A stretch of 64,000 bases of DNA, taken from the NCBI RefSeq assembly GCF_000725495.1, contig NZ_JNZD01000018.1:119570-183569 (forward strand), in the 5' to 3' direction. The stretch comes from Streptomyces aureus (GTDB taxonomy: Bacteria; Actinomycetota; Actinomycetes; Streptomycetales; Streptomycetaceae). Of the stretch, positions 8,400 through 16,415 are shown in pieces. The position numbers and the translations under genes were made by a program. Below the pieces are notes generated by a model. The model did not search any database, was not told the DNA's origin, and saw only the letters and a list, made by a program, of their open reading frames with translations. Numbering within the stretch: the first letter of the stretch is position 1; every line of letters begins with the position of its first letter.

Positions 8400-8795
8400 T
8401 CACGGACTCCGGCGGCGCCTGGAGCGTGTGTCCACCCAGAGGCAGAAGGGGTGGCCCGCCGGGTCGAACAGCACGCGTACGTCGTCCTGCGGCTGATGGT
8501 CGGCCAGCCGGGCACCCTGCTCCACGGCGCGGGCGGTCTCCTCGGCCAGGTCGTCGACCTCGATGTCGAGATGGAGCATCATCCGCTGGTCACCGGGGCC
8601 CGCGGGCCACACCGGCGGGGTGTAGAGCGGCTCGGTCTCGAAGGCGAGGGCGACCTCGCCGAACGGGGGGCCGATCAGGACCCAGTCGGACTCCTCGGCC
8701 CGCACCTCGTAGCCGAGCAGCCGCCGGTAGAAGCCGGCGAGTTCATGGGCGTCGGGCGCGTCGAGCACCACGGTGGACAACCTCGTTCGCGACAT
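8400..8795 (-). CDS. VOC (glyoxalase/bleomycin-resistance fold) protein
   Basis: A 131-residue single-domain vicinal-oxygen-chelate protein. Recognisable features are the ELAGFYRRLLGYEV helix, the LHLDIEVDDL strand with a potential metal His/Glu, and the C-terminal DPAGHPFCLW motif. The family includes glyoxalases, dioxygenases and resistance proteins, so the reaction cannot be assigned. It lies 16 bp after the DUF3099 gene and is probably co-transcribed with it. Confidence 0.85.
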   Translation of the reverse strand: MSRTRLSTVVLDAPDAHELAGFYRRLLGYEVRAEESDWVLIGPPFGEVALAFETEPLYTPPVWPAGPGDQRMMLHLDIEVDDLAEETARAVEQGARLADHQPQDDVRVLFDPAGHPFCLWVDTRSRRRRSP

Positions 8796-8811
8796 AGACG
8801 CCTATCCGCTC

Positions 8812-9075
8812 CTACTGCTGCCGCCGCTTCTTGCCGTCCAGTTCGTCCCACCACTCGTCGGACGTCGGGTCGCCGGACGGGTCGTCCCACCACCGGTCCT
8901 CGGGCCCCCGCCGGTTGGCCGTCATCGCGGCGACCGGCGGGATCAGCATGGCCACCACGCACATGGCGACGGCCGCGGGAACCGACCACAGCCGCACGAC
9001 CGCCCAGGCGAGGACGAACAGCACGATGCACGTCCCCATCATGGCGAAATACACCCGACGCCTGCGTGCGTACAT
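8812..9075 (-). CDS. DUF3099 small membrane protein
   Basis: An 87-residue protein matching the actinobacterial DUF3099 family. A basic N-terminus (MYARRRRVYF) precedes two membrane helices (about 11-33 and 35-52) and a Trp/Asp-rich cytoplasmic tail. The ATG sits 6 nt after a TACGCT -10 box, predicting a leaderless mRNA. Function is unknown. The VOC gene follows directly. Confidence 0.83.
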   Translation of the reverse strand: MYARRRRVYFAMMGTCIVLFVLAWAVVRLWSVPAAVAMCVVAMLIPPVAAMTANRRGPEDRWWDDPSGDPTSDEWWDELDGKKRRQQ

Positions 9076-9081
9076 ACCACC

Positions 9082-9087
9082 AGCGTA
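9082..9087 (-). promoter_or_regulatory. -10 box of the DUF3099 gene
   Basis: TACGCT on the minus strand, 6 nt before the ATG at 9075. This is another leaderless-type arrangement. Confidence 0.5.
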
Positions 9088-9142
9088 GGCCCGGACAACC
9101 CGTCCGGCGCAGTGCCGGAGCGGTACGGGCCCGCGCGGACGC

Positions 9143-9202
9143 GCCGAAGGGCCGCACCCCGATCCGGTAAGCGTCCAACCCCCGGGGGTGCGGCCCTTCG
9201 GC
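9143..9202 (-). terminator. terminator after DUF1416 gene
   Basis: A perfect 18-bp stem (9143-9160 with 9185-9202) with a 24-nt loop, 39 bp downstream of the DUF1416 stop on the minus strand. It ends the rhodanese/DUF1416 unit. Confidence 0.8.
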
Positions 9203-9240
9203 CGTTCGGTCGACTGCCGTCAGCGACGGCGGTCCACTGT

Positions 9241-9528
9241 TCAGACGGCGATCGCGACCTCGGCGAGGCCGCCCGTCCGGGCGACGACCGTGCGGTCGGC
9301 GGTGCCACCGGGGACCAGCGCGCGGACGGTCCAGGTGCCCTCGGCCGCGTAGAAGCGGAACTGTCCCGTCGCGGAGGTGGGGACCTCCGCCGTGAACTCG
9401 CCGGTCGAGTCCAGCAGACGGACGTAGCCCGTCACCGGCTCGCCGTCGCGGGTCACCTGGCCCTGGATGGTGGTCTCACCGGGCTTGATCGTCGAGGCGT
9501 CGGGGCCGCCGGCCTTCGCTCCACACAT
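9241..9528 (-). CDS. DUF1416 protein, partner of the rhodanese
   Basis: A 95-residue DUF1416 protein starting MCGAKAGGPD, with a predicted Ig/carboxypeptidase-regulatory-like beta-sandwich (GQVTRDGEPVTGYVRL...). In actinobacteria it is almost always found directly after a thiosulfate sulfurtransferase, as here (29-bp gap). A role in the same sulfur-transfer step is likely, but the biochemistry is unknown. The conserved Cys2 near the N-terminus is notable. The start was chosen at the family-typical MCG. Confidence 0.88.
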   Translation of the reverse strand: MCGAKAGGPDASTIKPGETTIQGQVTRDGEPVTGYVRLLDSTGEFTAEVPTSATGQFRFYAAEGTWTVRALVPGGTADRTVVARTGGLAEVAIAV

Positions 9529-9557
9529 ATTTCGATTCCGTCCTTCAGCCTTGGGGG

Positions 9558-10403
9558 TTACTTGTTGGCGCCGAGCTCGATCGGCACGCCGACGAGGGAG
9601 CCGTACTCGGTCCACGAACCGTCGTAGTTCTTGACGTTCTGCACACCGAGGAGCTCGTGCAGCACGAACCAGGTGAGCGCGGAACGCTCACCGATGCGGC
9701 AGTAGGCGATCGTGTCCTTGGCGAGGTCGACCTGCTCGGCGGCGTAGAGCTCCTTGAGCTCGTCGTCCGACTTGAAGGTGCCGTCGTCGTTGGCGTTCTT
9801 CGACCACGGGATGTTGCGGGCGCTCGGGACGTGGCCCGGACGCTGCGACTGCTCCTGCGGCAGGTGCGCCGGGGCGAGCAGCTTGCCGCTGAACTCGTCG
9901 GGCGACCGGACGTCGACCAGGTTCTGCGAGCCGATCGCGGCGACGACGTCGTCGCGGAAGGCGCGGATGGAGGTGTCCTGGGCCTTGGCCTTGTAGGCGG
10001 TGGCGGCGCGCTCGGGGATCTGCGAGCCGTCGACCAGGTCGCGGGAGTCGAGCTCCCACTTCTTGCGGCCGCCGTCGAGGAGCTTGACGTTCTCGTGGCC
10101 GTAGAGCTTGAAGTACCAGTAGGCGTAGGACGCGAACCAGTTGTTGTTGCCGCCGTAGAGGACGACCAGCGTGTCGTTGCCGATGCCCTTGGCCGACAGG
10201 AGCTTCTCGAAGCCCTCCTGGTCGATGAAGTCACGGCGGACCGGGTCCTGGAGGTCCTTCGTCCAGTCGATCCGGATGGCGTTCTTGATGTGGTTCTTCT
10301 CGTACGCCGACGTGTCCTCGTCGACCTCGACGATCGCCACGCTCGGGTCGTCCAGGTGGTCCTGGACCCAGTCGGCGTCTACCAGGACGTCGCTGCGGCT
10401 CAT
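9558..10403 (-). CDS. thiosulfate sulfurtransferase (two-domain rhodanese)
   Basis: A 281-residue tandem-rhodanese protein. The N-terminal inactive domain starts VLVDADWVQDHL. The C-terminal catalytic domain has the loop CRIGERS, whose Cys (about residue 233) carries the persulfide. It transfers sulfane sulfur from thiosulfate or mercaptopyruvate to cyanide or thiol acceptors. The ribosome-binding site GGAGGAGAA is strong. A short leaderless ORF encoding a Cys-containing peptide lies 151 bp upstream and probably controls it. DUF1416 follows. Similar genes are variously named cysA or sseA; I leave the symbol open. Confidence 0.92.
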   Translation of the reverse strand: MSRSDVLVDADWVQDHLDDPSVAIVEVDEDTSAYEKNHIKNAIRIDWTKDLQDPVRRDFIDQEGFEKLLSAKGIGNDTLVVLYGGNNNWFASYAYWYFKLYGHENVKLLDGGRKKWELDSRDLVDGSQIPERAATAYKAKAQDTSIRAFRDDVVAAIGSQNLVDVRSPDEFSGKLLAPAHLPQEQSQRPGHVPSARNIPWSKNANDDGTFKSDDELKELYAAEQVDLAKDTIAYCRIGERSALTWFVLHELLGVQNVKNYDGSWTEYGSLVGVPIELGANK

Positions 10404-10554
10404 GCTCGTTCTCCTCCGGGGCAGGTGCGGCGGGGTGGTGCGATGGAGAGGGTGCGCGGTGCGGTGCGTGCCGGTGAGGGCGTGCGCGGCGCAATCGTGG
10501 CCCGGACAAGAGAGGTCCAGGGGCCCGGCTCGCGGAAGGCGGGAGCGCTTCCGC

Positions 10555-10635
10555 TCAGAAGGTGCGACAGAGCATGGCGGCGACGCGGCACAGGTCTACT
10601 GCCCGCCGCTTCGTGAGATCCGCCTGTCGCTTCAT
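10555..10635 (-). CDS. cysteine-containing leader peptide upstream of the rhodanese gene
   Basis: A 26-codon ORF reading MKRQADLTKRRAVDLCRVAA followed by MLCRTF. It matches the actinobacterial putative leader peptide pattern, with basic residues then LCR and a second Cys. The ATG lies 7 nt after a TACGAT -10 box with a GTGACA -35 box 18 nt further up, so it should be the first codon of a leaderless mRNA. Cys codons in mycobacterial leaders of this kind act as cysteine-responsive attenuators of sulfur genes. The same role is inferred for the downstream rhodanese unit. Confidence 0.8.
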   Translation of the reverse strand: MKRQADLTKRRAVDLCRVAAMLCRTF

Positions 10636-10642
10636 GGGTCCG

Positions 10643-10672
10643 ATCGTAGGGACGGACAGGCGGGCATGTCAC
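10643..10672 (-). promoter_or_regulatory. promoter of leader peptide / rhodanese unit
   Basis: On the minus strand GTGACA (10672-10667), an 18-nt spacer and TACGAT (10648-10643). The ATG of the leader peptide follows after 7 nt. It resembles a housekeeping (HrdB-type) promoter. Confidence 0.7.
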
Positions 10673-10865
10673 CGGTGTGTCGCATGCTGAGACGCGATCG
10701 TCCGCACTGTGGGACCCGAGGGTCGTCGAAGCCCGGCCCGTACGGATTCGGGGGTCCCGCTCCGGGCTCCGTCGCGACAGCGCATCTGCGGTACGGACAG
10801 GCCCGTCTCGCCTTTCGGACAGGCCCTCCCCGAAGGGCCGCCCCGGGGCCCCTCGGTGGTGCCTT

Positions 10866-11609
10866 CTACCCGACGAGCCTGACGTCCGAACCCTTCACCG
10901 AGATCTCCACCCCGTCCGGGGCGGCCTCGACCTTGTCGAGCTTGACCCCGCCCGGCAGCTGCTCGATCTTCTGCTGGAAGTCGGTGATCGAGCGGATCCG
11001 GCCCTCGGCGAGCTTGACGGCGAGCGTGGGCAGGGAGTCCGCGTGCACCTTCACCGTGTCGCCGGAGACGGCGACGGAGCTGAGCACCGAGATCGTCTGG
11101 GACGACTTGGTACCGGGGGGCGTCACCGCGACGGCGACCTTGATCTTGCCGTTGCCGCCGTCCGAGAGGCCGGTGACCCGGGCGGAGAAACCGAACCCGA
11201 TCTCCTTGGGCTCGGAGTTGGCGGCCTTGAGCAGCTCGGCGTACGAGATCGACGCGGTGCCGGTGGCGCTGCCGGCGGTGGCGGAGCTGTAGTCGCCGCT
11301 GAAGGAGACACCGTGCATCTCGGCGTCGAGGTCGTCGATACGGATGGTGCCCGCCGCGGAGCCCGTGCCGCCGGTCGGCGCCTCGTAGTCCTTGATGCCG
11401 ATCTTCACGTCGTCGAGTTCGCCGGCGACGACCTGGGTGAGGAACGGGAAGCCGCCGATGGAGACGTCGGGGGTGTCCGCGAGGCCCTCGGTGCTCTTGA
11501 TCCGGCCCGCCGCCTCGTCCTCCGCGAACCCGACCGCCACCCGGTCGGCGAGCACGAAAAGACCGCCGAGAACGATGAACAGAACCAGGGATATTCGCAG
11601 TGCGCGCAT
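10866..11609 (-). CDS. LmeA-like (DUF2993) phospholipid-binding protein
   Basis: A 247-residue DUF2993 protein. The N-terminal helix (residues 4-22, LRISLVLFIVLGGLFVLADR) is a signal anchor. The rest is beta-rich with the family-typical SIGGFPFLTQVVAGELDDV block. The mycobacterial homologue LmeA binds phosphoinositides and supports lipomannan assembly in the periplasm; a lipid-binding envelope role is inferred here. GGGGGAA ribosome-binding site. The gene is isolated upstream by a strong terminator. Confidence 0.85.
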   Translation of the reverse strand: MRALRISLVLFIVLGGLFVLADRVAVGFAEDEAAGRIKSTEGLADTPDVSIGGFPFLTQVVAGELDDVKIGIKDYEAPTGGTGSAAGTIRIDDLDAEMHGVSFSGDYSSATAGSATGTASISYAELLKAANSEPKEIGFGFSARVTGLSDGGNGKIKVAVAVTPPGTKSSQTISVLSSVAVSGDTVKVHADSLPTLAVKLAEGRIRSITDFQQKIEQLPGGVKLDKVEAAPDGVEISVKGSDVRLVG

Positions 11610-11678
11610 GCTCGTTGTTCCCCCACCTGGGACGGCCCCGTCTGGACGGCCGAGTGGCCACCGAACGCGAGCCTAACC

Positions 11679-11709
11679 CCGAAGGGCCCCCGGATCGGGG
11701 GCCCTTCGG
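11679..11709 (-). terminator. terminator after the MoaD/membrane-protein unit
   Basis: A perfect 14-bp stem (11679-11692 with 11696-11709) with a 3-nt loop, 69 bp downstream of the stop at 11778 on the minus strand. Confidence 0.82.
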
Positions 11710-11777
11710 AGTGGTTGTCGATCACCTGTGACGATTCGTCATCACCGGCGGCCGGTCGCGGCCGCCCGGTCGCCGGC

Positions 11778-12917
11778 TCAGCCGAGCACGCGGCCCAGCA
11801 GGTAGACGGCCGGCGCGGCGGCGGCCAGCGGCAGCGCCACGCCCGCGGTGAAGTGGACGAAGCGGGACGGGTAGTCGTAGCTCGCGACCCGGTGTCCGAT
11901 CAGCGCGCAGACGCCCGCGCCGAGCCCGAGGAGGGCGCCCTGCGAGCCCAGGTCCGTCATCCCGCCGACCGCGTAACCGGCGCCCGCGGCGGCCGGCAGC
12001 GCCACGGCCACGGAGGCCGCGGTGGGCATCGGCAGCGCGCGGACCAGGATCGCGACCGCCACCGCGGCCGCGCCCACCGTCACGGCGTCCGGCTCGGCGG
12101 CCAGATGCCCGGCCGCGACGATCGCCAGTGCGGCGGAGACGACGGTCGCCATCAGGCCGTACATCCGGGTGTCCGGGTCGGCGTGGCTGCGCAGCTGGAG
12201 CACCAGGGTCAGCAGGACCCATACGCCGAGGGTGCCGAGGATCGCGGCGGGCGCGTTCTCCCGGCCGGCCACGAGCAGCGCCACGTCGGCGGCGACCGCG
12301 CCGAGGAACGCCAGCGCGATGCCCTGCCGGGCGGGCCACATCCCGTTCAGCCGGAACCAGCCGGCCGCGGTGACGGCCTGGAGCAGGACGAGCGGGACGA
12401 CGAGGGCGTACTGGCCGATCGCCGCCGCGCCGGAGAGCAGCACCGCGAGCAGCGCCGTCAGCGCGGCCGGCTGGATCCCGGGCTCGATGATCGGCGAGCG
12501 TCCCTCGGCGCGGGCGCGCTGCGCGTCGGTGACCCGGCTCTGGCCGGTGACCGTCGCGGGGCCGTAGGCGGCCTCCTCCCCGCCCGCGCCCTCGGGCAGG
12601 GTCCCGCCGTCGCCCACGGGCGCGCCCGCCGGGTTCCAGGGGTCCGCCGGGGCCTCGGGGGGCAGGGCCGCTCCCGCGCCGCCGCCGTATCCCTGGGACT
12701 CGCCGTAGGTCTGGTAGCCCTGCGGAGGCAGATAGGCGGGGTCGGCCTCCTGGACCGGCGCGTGCGCCTGCGTCTCCCAGGTCTGCCCCTCCCACTGCTG
12801 GGTGTGCTGCGGCCAGTCGGCCCCCTGCTGGGGCTCCTGGTGCGCCCCGGGCTGCTGGTACGGGTCGTACGCCTCGCGGCGTCCCTCGTACGGCTGGTTG
12901 CTCATCGTCTCGCTCAC
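11778..12917 (-). CDS. multi-span membrane protein with Gln/Pro-rich N-terminus
   Basis: A 379-residue protein. About 140 residues of Gln/Pro/Tyr/Gly-rich, probably disordered sequence are followed by about nine hydrophobic segments to the C-terminus. No recognised transporter motif is present. The GTG start (GTGAGCGAGACG) overlaps the stop of the MoaD/ThiS-like gene by 4 nt, so the two are coupled; an ATG four codons later is the alternative. A terminator follows. Function is unknown; the pairing with a sulfur-carrier-like protein is conserved in my memory of Streptomyces genomes but unexplained. Confidence 0.78.
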   Translation of the reverse strand: MSETMSNQPYEGRREAYDPYQQPGAHQEPQQGADWPQHTQQWEGQTWETQAHAPVQEADPAYLPPQGYQTYGESQGYGGGAGAALPPEAPADPWNPAGAPVGDGGTLPEGAGGEEAAYGPATVTGQSRVTDAQRARAEGRSPIIEPGIQPAALTALLAVLLSGAAAIGQYALVVPLVLLQAVTAAGWFRLNGMWPARQGIALAFLGAVAADVALLVAGRENAPAAILGTLGVWVLLTLVLQLRSHADPDTRMYGLMATVVSAALAIVAAGHLAAEPDAVTVGAAAVAVAILVRALPMPTAASVAVALPAAAGAGYAVGGMTDLGSQGALLGLGAGVCALIGHRVASYDYPSRFVHFTAGVALPLAAAAPAVYLLGRVLG

Positions 12918-13168
12918 CCTCCTGCGAACGGCGGGAGCACCTCGACCGTGCCGCCCTCGGCCAGCCGTACCGTCTCATGCCCGCGGGTCCCCACGGGATC
13001 ACCGTCGATCAGGAACGAGCATCGCCGCAGGACGCGCACGAATTCACCGGGGTGTCGTTCGCGGGCCGCGTCGAGTGCCTCGGCGAGCGTGCCCGCGTCG
13101 TACGGCTCGTCGCCGACGCCGGCCGCGGCCTTGGCGGCGGCCCAGTAACGCACCGTGCCCTTTGCCAT
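12914..13168 (-). CDS. MoaD/ThiS-family sulfur-carrier-like protein
   Basis: An 84-residue beta-grasp protein ending in the diagnostic Gly-Gly (PPFAGG). In this family the terminal Gly is adenylated and thiocarboxylated to donate sulfur (molybdopterin, thiamine or cysteine synthesis). MAKGTVRYWAAAKAAAG at the N-terminus and GGTVEVLPPFAGG at the C-terminus fit MoaD. No activating E1 or MoaE partner is nearby, so the pathway is open. The start at 13168 is chosen over a start four codons upstream. Confidence 0.85.
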   Translation of the reverse strand: MAKGTVRYWAAAKAAAGVGDEPYDAGTLAEALDAARERHPGEFVRVLRRCSFLIDGDPVGTRGHETVRLAEGGTVEVLPPFAGG

Positions 13169-13244
13169 CTCGTTCCTCAATCAGCGGGTCTGGAGTGTGC
13201 TGGTGTGTGGTGTCCGCGCACCTGTTTGCGTGAACCCCGTCAGG

Positions 13245-14129
13245 CTAGCCCGCGTGGGCGGCGCCCCAGTCCCCGATACGGGTGAGCAGGCCCTCGGCCG
13301 CGGCGTTCTCGGCGTGCCCCATGCCGTGCTCGAGCCACAGCTCAGCGTGCCCTCCGGAGGCCTCGGCCAGCATCCGCGGGTGGTCGAGCGGGAAGTAGCC
13401 GTCGCGGTCGCCGTGGACGACCAGGAGCGGGGTCGGGGCGATGAGCGGAACGCACTCGACCGGGGACGCCGGCACCGGGTCCCACTCGCGGTGGTGGATC
13501 CGGGTGCGCAGACCGACGCGGCCCACGATCCGGCCCTCCGGACGGGTCACCAGCCAGTGCAGCCGTCGCATGGGCGCCGTACCCCGGTAGTACCAGCGGG
13601 CCGGCGCGCTCACCGAGACCACCGCGTCCGTGCGCGCCCGCTCGCGCCCCTCGCGCTCCCCGGCGGACTCCGGTTCACCCGAAACGGGCCCCGGCGCCTT
13701 CGCCCCGTAGAGCGCCGCGTGCCGCAGCACCACCGAGCCGCCCATCGAGAAGCCGACGGTCACGATCCGGGTGTAACCGAGTTCACGTGCCCAGGCGACC
13801 GCGGCGGCCAGGTCGAGGACCTCGCGGTCGCCGACGGTCGAGCGGCCGCCGGAGGCGCCGTGACCACGGAAGGAGAAGGTCACGACCGCCCCGCGGCGGG
13901 CGAGGGCGGCGGCCGCGCGGCGGACGTGCGGACGGTCCAGGTCACCCGTGAATCCGTGCGCGACGATGAACGCGAGGTCACCGGACGAATCCGCTCCGGG
14001 GTCGTGTGCCGCGTCGATCGTCACCCCGTCGGCGGTACGCAGCGACCTCCGCAGAGGGGCGCCGGGCTCCGTCTCAAGGCGTGGACTTTTGGGCGAACGT
14101 GTCACGTGACCTGCCGGACCTGGGCTCAT
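13245..14129 (-). CDS. alpha/beta hydrolase
   Basis: About 294 residues with an alpha/beta-hydrolase fold. Visible features are the oxyanion region AHGFTGD, the nucleophile elbow GFSMGG (Ser about residue 132), a late-strand Asp in VVHGDRDGYFP, and a C-terminal His in EHGMGHAEN. No signal peptide. Likely a cytoplasmic esterase or lipase of unknown substrate. The start is uncertain: ATG at 14129 or GTG at 14105; the reading frame continues upstream but loses coding character. Divergent from glnR. Confidence 0.8.
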   Translation of the reverse strand: MSPGPAGHVTRSPKSPRLETEPGAPLRRSLRTADGVTIDAAHDPGADSSGDLAFIVAHGFTGDLDRPHVRRAAAALARRGAVVTFSFRGHGASGGRSTVGDREVLDLAAAVAWARELGYTRIVTVGFSMGGSVVLRHAALYGAKAPGPVSGEPESAGEREGRERARTDAVVSVSAPARWYYRGTAPMRRLHWLVTRPEGRIVGRVGLRTRIHHREWDPVPASPVECVPLIAPTPLLVVHGDRDGYFPLDHPRMLAEASGGHAELWLEHGMGHAENAAAEGLLTRIGDWGAAHAG

Positions 14130-14383
14130 GTGGGCTATTCTGCTGGGCATGAGGACTCGGGCAGAGTAGCCCCCGGGTCCTTTTGTGCTTTCAAAAGCGT
14201 TGTATACGAAGCGGGAAACCGCAGGTGTACGGGGCTTCGGAGGCGCTGCGGATCCCTTGGATCGCGGGAGCCGCACGTACAGAGCAGTGCCGCAAACGTC
14301 CTCGCAGGGACCGAGGAGGAACCAGACGTTATGGGCGAGCGAACCGTGCACGAAGGCAGGACGACCCGAGCGGGTGAGACGCG
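14130..14383. other. intergenic region upstream of glnR
   Basis: A 254-bp divergent intergenic region, AT-richer than its surroundings. It contains the inverted repeat CTTTTG-N6-CAAAAG at 14180-14197 and the sequence TTGTATACG at 14200-14208. No reading frame in it looks coding. It must hold the glnR promoter, but I could not place -10/-35 boxes with confidence. Confidence 0.5.
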
Positions 14384-15202
14384 ATGAGCTCTCTTCTGCT
14401 CCTGACCAACGCCCTTCAGCCGTCGACGGAGGTGCTTCCCGCTCTCGGCCTGCTGCTGCACAACGTGCGCGTGGCTCCGGCGGAGGGCCCCGCCCTCGTC
14501 GACACCCCCGGTGCCGACGTCATCCTGATCGACGGACGGCGTGACCTCCCGCAGGTCCGCAGCCTGTGCCAGCTACTGCGCTCCACGGGACCCGGCTGTC
14601 CGCTCGTCCTGGTCGTGACCGAGGGCGGCCTCGCGGCCGTCACCGCCGACTGGGGCATCGACGACGTCCTCCTGGACACGGCGGGCCCCGCCGAGGTCGA
14701 GGCGCGTCTGCGGCTCGCGATGGGCCGCCAGCAGATCGTCAACGACGACTCCCCGATGGAGATCCGCAACGGCGACCTCTCCGTCGACGAGGCGACCTAC
14801 AGCGCCAAGCTCAAGGGCCGGGTGCTCGACCTCACCTTCAAGGAGTTCGAGCTCCTGAAGTACCTCGCGCAGCACCCGGGCCGCGTCTTCACCCGCGCCC
14901 AGCTGCTGCAGGAGGTCTGGGGCTACGACTACTTCGGCGGCACCCGCACGGTAGACGTCCACGTACGACGCCTGCGCGCGAAGCTCGGACCCGAGCACGA
15001 GTCGCTGATCGGAACCGTCCGGAACGTCGGTTACCGATTCGTTACCCCCGAGAAGGTGGAGCGCGGCGCGGACGAGGCGAAGGCCAAGGCGGCCCAGCCA
15101 AAGCCGGATGATGCGGACGAGACGGCGCGCGCGGAAGGGACCGCTCCCACGCGGGCCGCCGCGCAGCCTCAGGAAGCTGCCGTACGCCCTGCCCAGAGGT
15201 AG
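14384..15202 (+). CDS. glnR: GlnR, global nitrogen regulator (orphan OmpR type)
   Basis: A 272-residue protein with the exact GlnR layout. The receiver-like domain (1-115) starts [14 protein letters not shown] and keeps D50 in VILIDGRRD, but lacks the acidic pocket near residues 8-10 and the usual Thr/Lys signature. The OmpR winged helix spans about 125-225 ([35 protein letters not shown]). A low-complexity acidic/Ala tail follows. GlnR activates or represses glnA, amtB, nir and other nitrogen genes. No histidine kinase partner is adjacent, as expected for this orphan regulator. Confidence 0.95.
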   Translation: MSSLLLLTNALQPSTEVLPALGLLLHNVRVAPAEGPALVDTPGADVILIDGRRDLPQVRSLCQLLRSTGPGCPLVLVVTEGGLAAVTADWGIDDVLLDTAGPAEVEARLRLAMGRQQIVNDDSPMEIRNGDLSVDEATYSAKLKGRVLDLTFKEFELLKYLAQHPGRVFTRAQLLQEVWGYDYFGGTRTVDVHVRRLRAKLGPEHESLIGTVRNVGYRFVTPEKVERGADEAKAKAAQPKPDDADETARAEGTAPTRAAAQPQEAAVRPAQR

Positions 15203-15213
15203 GTCCATCCGCG

Positions 15214-15219
15214 TAGACT
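15214..15219 (+). promoter_or_regulatory. -10 box of the LacI-family gene
   Basis: TAGACT followed after 6 nt by the GTG at 15226, a predicted leaderless start. It lies 11 bp after the glnR stop, so the LacI gene may have its own promoter. Confidence 0.5.
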
Positions 15220-15225
15220 CCGCGC

Positions 15226-16248
15226 GTGGCCAAGGTGACTAGGGATGATGTGGCACGGCTGGCGGGTACCTCCACCGCCGTCGTCAGTTATGTCATCAAC
15301 AACGGACCCCGGCCGGTCGCCCCGGCCACGCGCGAGCGCGTTCTCGCTGCGATCAAGGAGCTGGGGTACCGGCCCGACCGGGTCGCCCAGGCCATGGCCT
15401 CGCGGCGGACGGAGCTCATAGGCCTGATCGTGCCGGACGCGCGCCAGCCCTTCTTCGGGGAGATGGCGCACGCCGTCGAACAGGCCGCCGCCGAGCGCGG
15501 GAAGATGGTCCTGGTCGGCAACTCCGACTACATCGCCGAGCGCGAGGTCCACTATCTGCGGGCCTTCCTCGGCATGCGGGTCTCCGGACTGATCCTCGTC
15601 AGCCACGCGCTGAACGACCACGCGGCCGCCGAGATCGACGCCTGGGACGCCCGGGTGGTCCTCCTGCACGAGCGCCCCGAGGCGATCGACGACGTCGCCG
15701 TCGTCACCGACGACATAGGGGGCGCCCAGCTCGCCACCCGGCACCTGCTGGAGCACGGCTACGAGTACGTGGCCTGTCTCGGCGGCACGGCCGAGACCCC
15801 CGCGGTCGGCGACCCCGTCTCCGACCACGTCGAGGGCTGGCGGCGCGCCATGCAGGAGGCCGGCAAGCCGACCGAGGGACGCCTCTTCGAGGCCCCGTAC
15901 AACCGCTACGACGCCTACCGCGTCGCCCTGGAACTGCTCGCCGGACCGCACCGGCCGCCGGCCATCTTCTGCTCCACCGACGACCAGGCGATCGGCGTCC
16001 TGCGCGCGGCGCGCGAACTGCGCATCGACGTGCCGGGGCAGCTGGCGGTCGCCGGGTTCGACGACGTCAAGGAAGCGGCCCTGACCGACCCGCCGCTGAC
16101 GACGATCGCGTCGGACCGCTCGGCGATGGCCCGCGCGGCCGTGGACCTCGTCCTGGACGACGGACTGCGGGTCCCCGGCTCCCGCCGCGAACGCCTGAAG
16201 CTGTTCCCCTCGCGCCTGGTCGTGCGCCAGTCCTGCGGCTGCGAGTAG
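15226..16248 (+). CDS. LacI-family transcriptional regulator
   Basis: A 340-residue LacI/GalR repressor. The N-terminal helix-turn-helix is [22 protein letters not shown] (about 4-25), the hinge [14 protein letters not shown] comes next, and a periplasmic-binding-protein-like sensor domain ends VVRQSCGCE. It presumably responds to a sugar or related ligand; no sugar transporter is adjacent. Immediately downstream of glnR on the same strand. Oddity: the last codons and the stop are part of a 27-bp tandem repeat (16231-16302). Confidence 0.92.
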   Translation: MAKVTRDDVARLAGTSTAVVSYVINNGPRPVAPATRERVLAAIKELGYRPDRVAQAMASRRTELIGLIVPDARQPFFGEMAHAVEQAAAERGKMVLVGNSDYIAEREVHYLRAFLGMRVSGLILVSHALNDHAAAEIDAWDARVVLLHERPEAIDDVAVVTDDIGGAQLATRHLLEHGYEYVACLGGTAETPAVGDPVSDHVEGWRRAMQEAGKPTEGRLFEAPYNRYDAYRVALELLAGPHRPPAIFCSTDDQAIGVLRAARELRIDVPGQLAVAGFDDVKEAALTDPPLTTIASDRSAMARAAVDLVLDDGLRVPGSRRERLKLFPSRLVVRQSCGCE

Positions 16249-16302
16249 ATCCCGGAGTCCTGCGGCTGCGAGTAGATCCCGGAGTCCTGCGGCTGCGAGT
16301 AG
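16231..16302 (+). repeat. 27-bp tandem repeat across the lacI-type stop codon
   Basis: Two complete 27-bp units (16231-16257, 16258-16284) and an 18-nt partial third (16285-16302). Each unit contains the codons for S-C-G-C-E and the TAG stop. Because 27 is a multiple of three, every copy keeps the same frame and repeats the stop. Confidence 0.95.
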
Positions 16303-16353
16303 CCCCGGCCGCCGCTGCCCCGGCGGCCCGCCCCGCTCCCCCGGCGAAGGCGC

Positions 16354-16387
16354 GGATCCCCGCGCCCCTGAGGGGACGCGGGGATCC
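16354..16387. terminator. bidirectional terminator between LacI gene and secreted trypsin
   Basis: A perfect 11-bp stem (16354-16364 with 16377-16387) enclosing an inner CCCC-TGA-GGGG hairpin. It lies between two convergent genes. Confidence 0.8.
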
Positions 16388-16415
16388 ATGGATGCCGTAC
16401 CGGGCCTGGCGGGGC

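Noticed and set aside
10400..10672. 90-codon minus-strand ORF between rhodanese and DUF2993 genes
   Set aside because: A different frame in the same place encodes the well-supported leader peptide; this longer frame is Arg/Pro noise.
10677..13148. Plus-strand ORF of 823 codons
   Set aside because: Antisense to the DUF2993, membrane-protein and MoaD-like genes, all of which have clear families, ribosome-binding sites and a terminator on the minus strand.
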